Below, in pieces: positions 63,130-64,000 of a stretch of 64,000 bases of DNA; position 1 is the stretch's first letter; each line of letters begins with the position of its first letter. This DNA is from CAUZIZ01 sp965218775. GTDB lineage: Bacteria > Acidobacteriota > UBA6911 > RPQK01 > JAJDTT01. Under the pieces are notes generated by a model that saw only the letters and a program-made list of their open reading frames with translations, ran no database searches and was not told where the DNA came from. The position numbers and the translations under genes are program-made. The stretch spans positions 1,054,001-1,118,000 of the forward strand of contig CBDCLS010000006.1 of the NCBI GenBank assembly GCA_965218775.1. Reading direction: 5' to 3'.

Positions 63130-63398
63130 TGGCTTCCCGGGCAGCGGTCAGGCTCTCAAGAAGGGCTTGTCACCCTTGATCGTCGTGAACCTCGCCACCC
63201 AGCGCCGATGTCAGTGCTGTGAAGCTGATCAATTGAGTGCCTGCTCAAATGTAGGCATGCCCGCTCTTTTCCAGTCAGGTCATCCTATCAAGCGGTCTGT
63301 GAAATCGCCAGATCTTCGCTTGAGCAACCGGACCCGGTGTAGTGCCTTTCACGGCCTACGCAGCTCGACTACAACATGATTCTTACTTGCGTATGGTT
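63130..63398. other. Intergenic stretch
   Basis: About 270 bases between two minus-strand genes, with no feature I can support. Confidence 0.4.
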
Positions 63399-64000
63399 TC
63401 AGAAATTCCAAGTCGCAATCGGCTCGCCGGCAGACCGTACCTCTTCCAGGTAGGCGCCCGTCCAGGGGGTTGGCATCTGCATGTGGGTCAGCTCTCCATA
63501 CTCCAGGATGCGGAGGGCGATGATGTTGTGCCATTCACCGTCGGCCAGCCGCAGGGTGACTGCCACTGGGTGATCCACCCGCCATCCGGTACCTCCGGGA
63601 GGTGGGCCAAATTCCTCCCGCAGGTTCCGGGCCACGAGGGGGGGTAGCAGGCCAGACCTGTCTTCGTTCAAGGGCCAGAGGCAGAGGGTCTTTCGGCTGC
63701 GTCCTCCCCAGATAGGCCTTCGCTGAGGATCACGGGAGATCTTGATCCGGTCCAGGCCCTCCAGGAAGACTTCATAAAGGTTGGCTGCGATGTAGGGGGT
63801 GCCGTCGGCCGCGCTGTTCAGGACGATCGGAGCCTGCGAGATCAGTCCCCGGACGTGGACGGTCTTCTCCCAGGTCTCACCGTTGTCCTGTGAGCGCCAA
63901 ACCCGGATGTCGTGGGAGGCCGTAGGGCTCCCGGACGCCTCCGGACTCCCTCCCCTGGCACTGAAGAGAAGAGATCCGTCCAGATCGCGAACGGCACTGG
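63399..64000 (-). CDS. Sialidase/BNR-like secreted protein, C-terminal part (5' end outside window)
   Basis: The frame is open to the window edge. It shows the Asp-box SQDNGETWEKTVHV and an upstream LLFSARGG, both typical of BNR/sialidase propellers, then IVLNSAADGTPYIAANL and a C-terminal region DGEWHNIIALRILEYGEL. A TTG at 63671 could be mistaken for a start. It is the third propeller-type secreted protein in this part of the window. Confidence 0.7.
   Translation of the reverse strand, partial: SAVRDLDGSLLFSARGGSPEASGSPTASHDIRVWRSQDNGETWEKTVHVRGLISQAPIVLNSAADGTPYIAANLYEVFLEGLDRIKISRDPQRRPIWGGRSRKTLCLWPLNEDRSGLLPPLVARNLREEFGPPPGGTGWRVDHPVAVTLRLADGEWHNIIALRILEYGELTHMQMPTPWTGAYLEEVRSAGEPIATWNF

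Overview
This is a bacterial chromosome window of about 58% GC by eye, with dense genes on both strands. It carries a classical division cluster (murD-ftsW-murG-murC-ftsQ-ftsA-ftsZ) and the order rplU-rpmA-obgE-nadD-rsfS-rlmH. It also has many secreted beta-propeller, cupin, ceramidase-like and Cys-rich proteins, a ZAS anti-sigma cassette, and many small palindromic repeats. I infer an Acidobacteriota-like, Gram-negative, secretion-rich heterotroph, with moderate confidence. FtsZ and FtsA argue against most Planctomycetes. No rRNA, tRNA or CRISPR array was seen.

Layout. 1-7.9 kb: the end of the dcw cluster, with small transposon-like repeats inserted at the stop codons of murD and ftsA. 7.9-9.8 kb: a 175-bp non-autonomous element and a complete IS1380-family insertion sequence that appears to be its parent. 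10-24 kb: accessory secreted proteins (propeller-cupin fusion, ankyrin protein, glycosidase-like propeller, GGT-like enzyme, DsbA-like oxidoreductase), a very large Cys-rich repeat protein split by a G-tract frameshift, and two tandem malate/lactate dehydrogenase paralogues. 24-31 kb: HD hydrolase, ANKH-like transporter, an unknown protein, a second ankyrin protein, a cysteine synthase and a YeiH-type membrane protein. 31-40 kb: repeats, glutamate formiminotransferase, a Crp-ECF sigma-anti-sigma cassette, a ceramidase-like enzyme, a methyltransferase, a third Ldh2 enzyme and ComF. 40.5-50.5 kb: a long minus-strand housekeeping run (trkA-trkH-rplU-rpmA-obgE-nadD-rsfS-rlmH-dksA-like-penicillin acylase). 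50.6-59 kb: citrate synthase, FmdB-like protein, NadA, an amino-acid enzyme pair, a TMTC-like membrane protein, a truncated PIG-L protein and a hydroxyacid dehydrogenase. 59-64 kb: remnants and secreted propeller/sialidase-like proteins.

Most notable: (i) a 271-bp MITE-like element sits exactly between murD and ftsW. Its CTAAG target duplication keeps the murD stop, and its terminal repeat supplies a GAGG Shine-Dalgarno at the same 8-nt spacing as the displaced native GGAG. (ii) Two 175-bp elements have TIRs almost identical to the adjacent IS1380 element and the same TTAG duplication. (iii) Several unrelated small elements use targets that contain, or abut, the stop codon of a flanking gene. 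(iv) A 7-versus-8 G tract splits a roughly 1,580-residue secreted Cys-rich protein. No clearly new defence or biosynthetic system was found; the unusual biology lies in this community of stop-codon-tolerant mobile elements.
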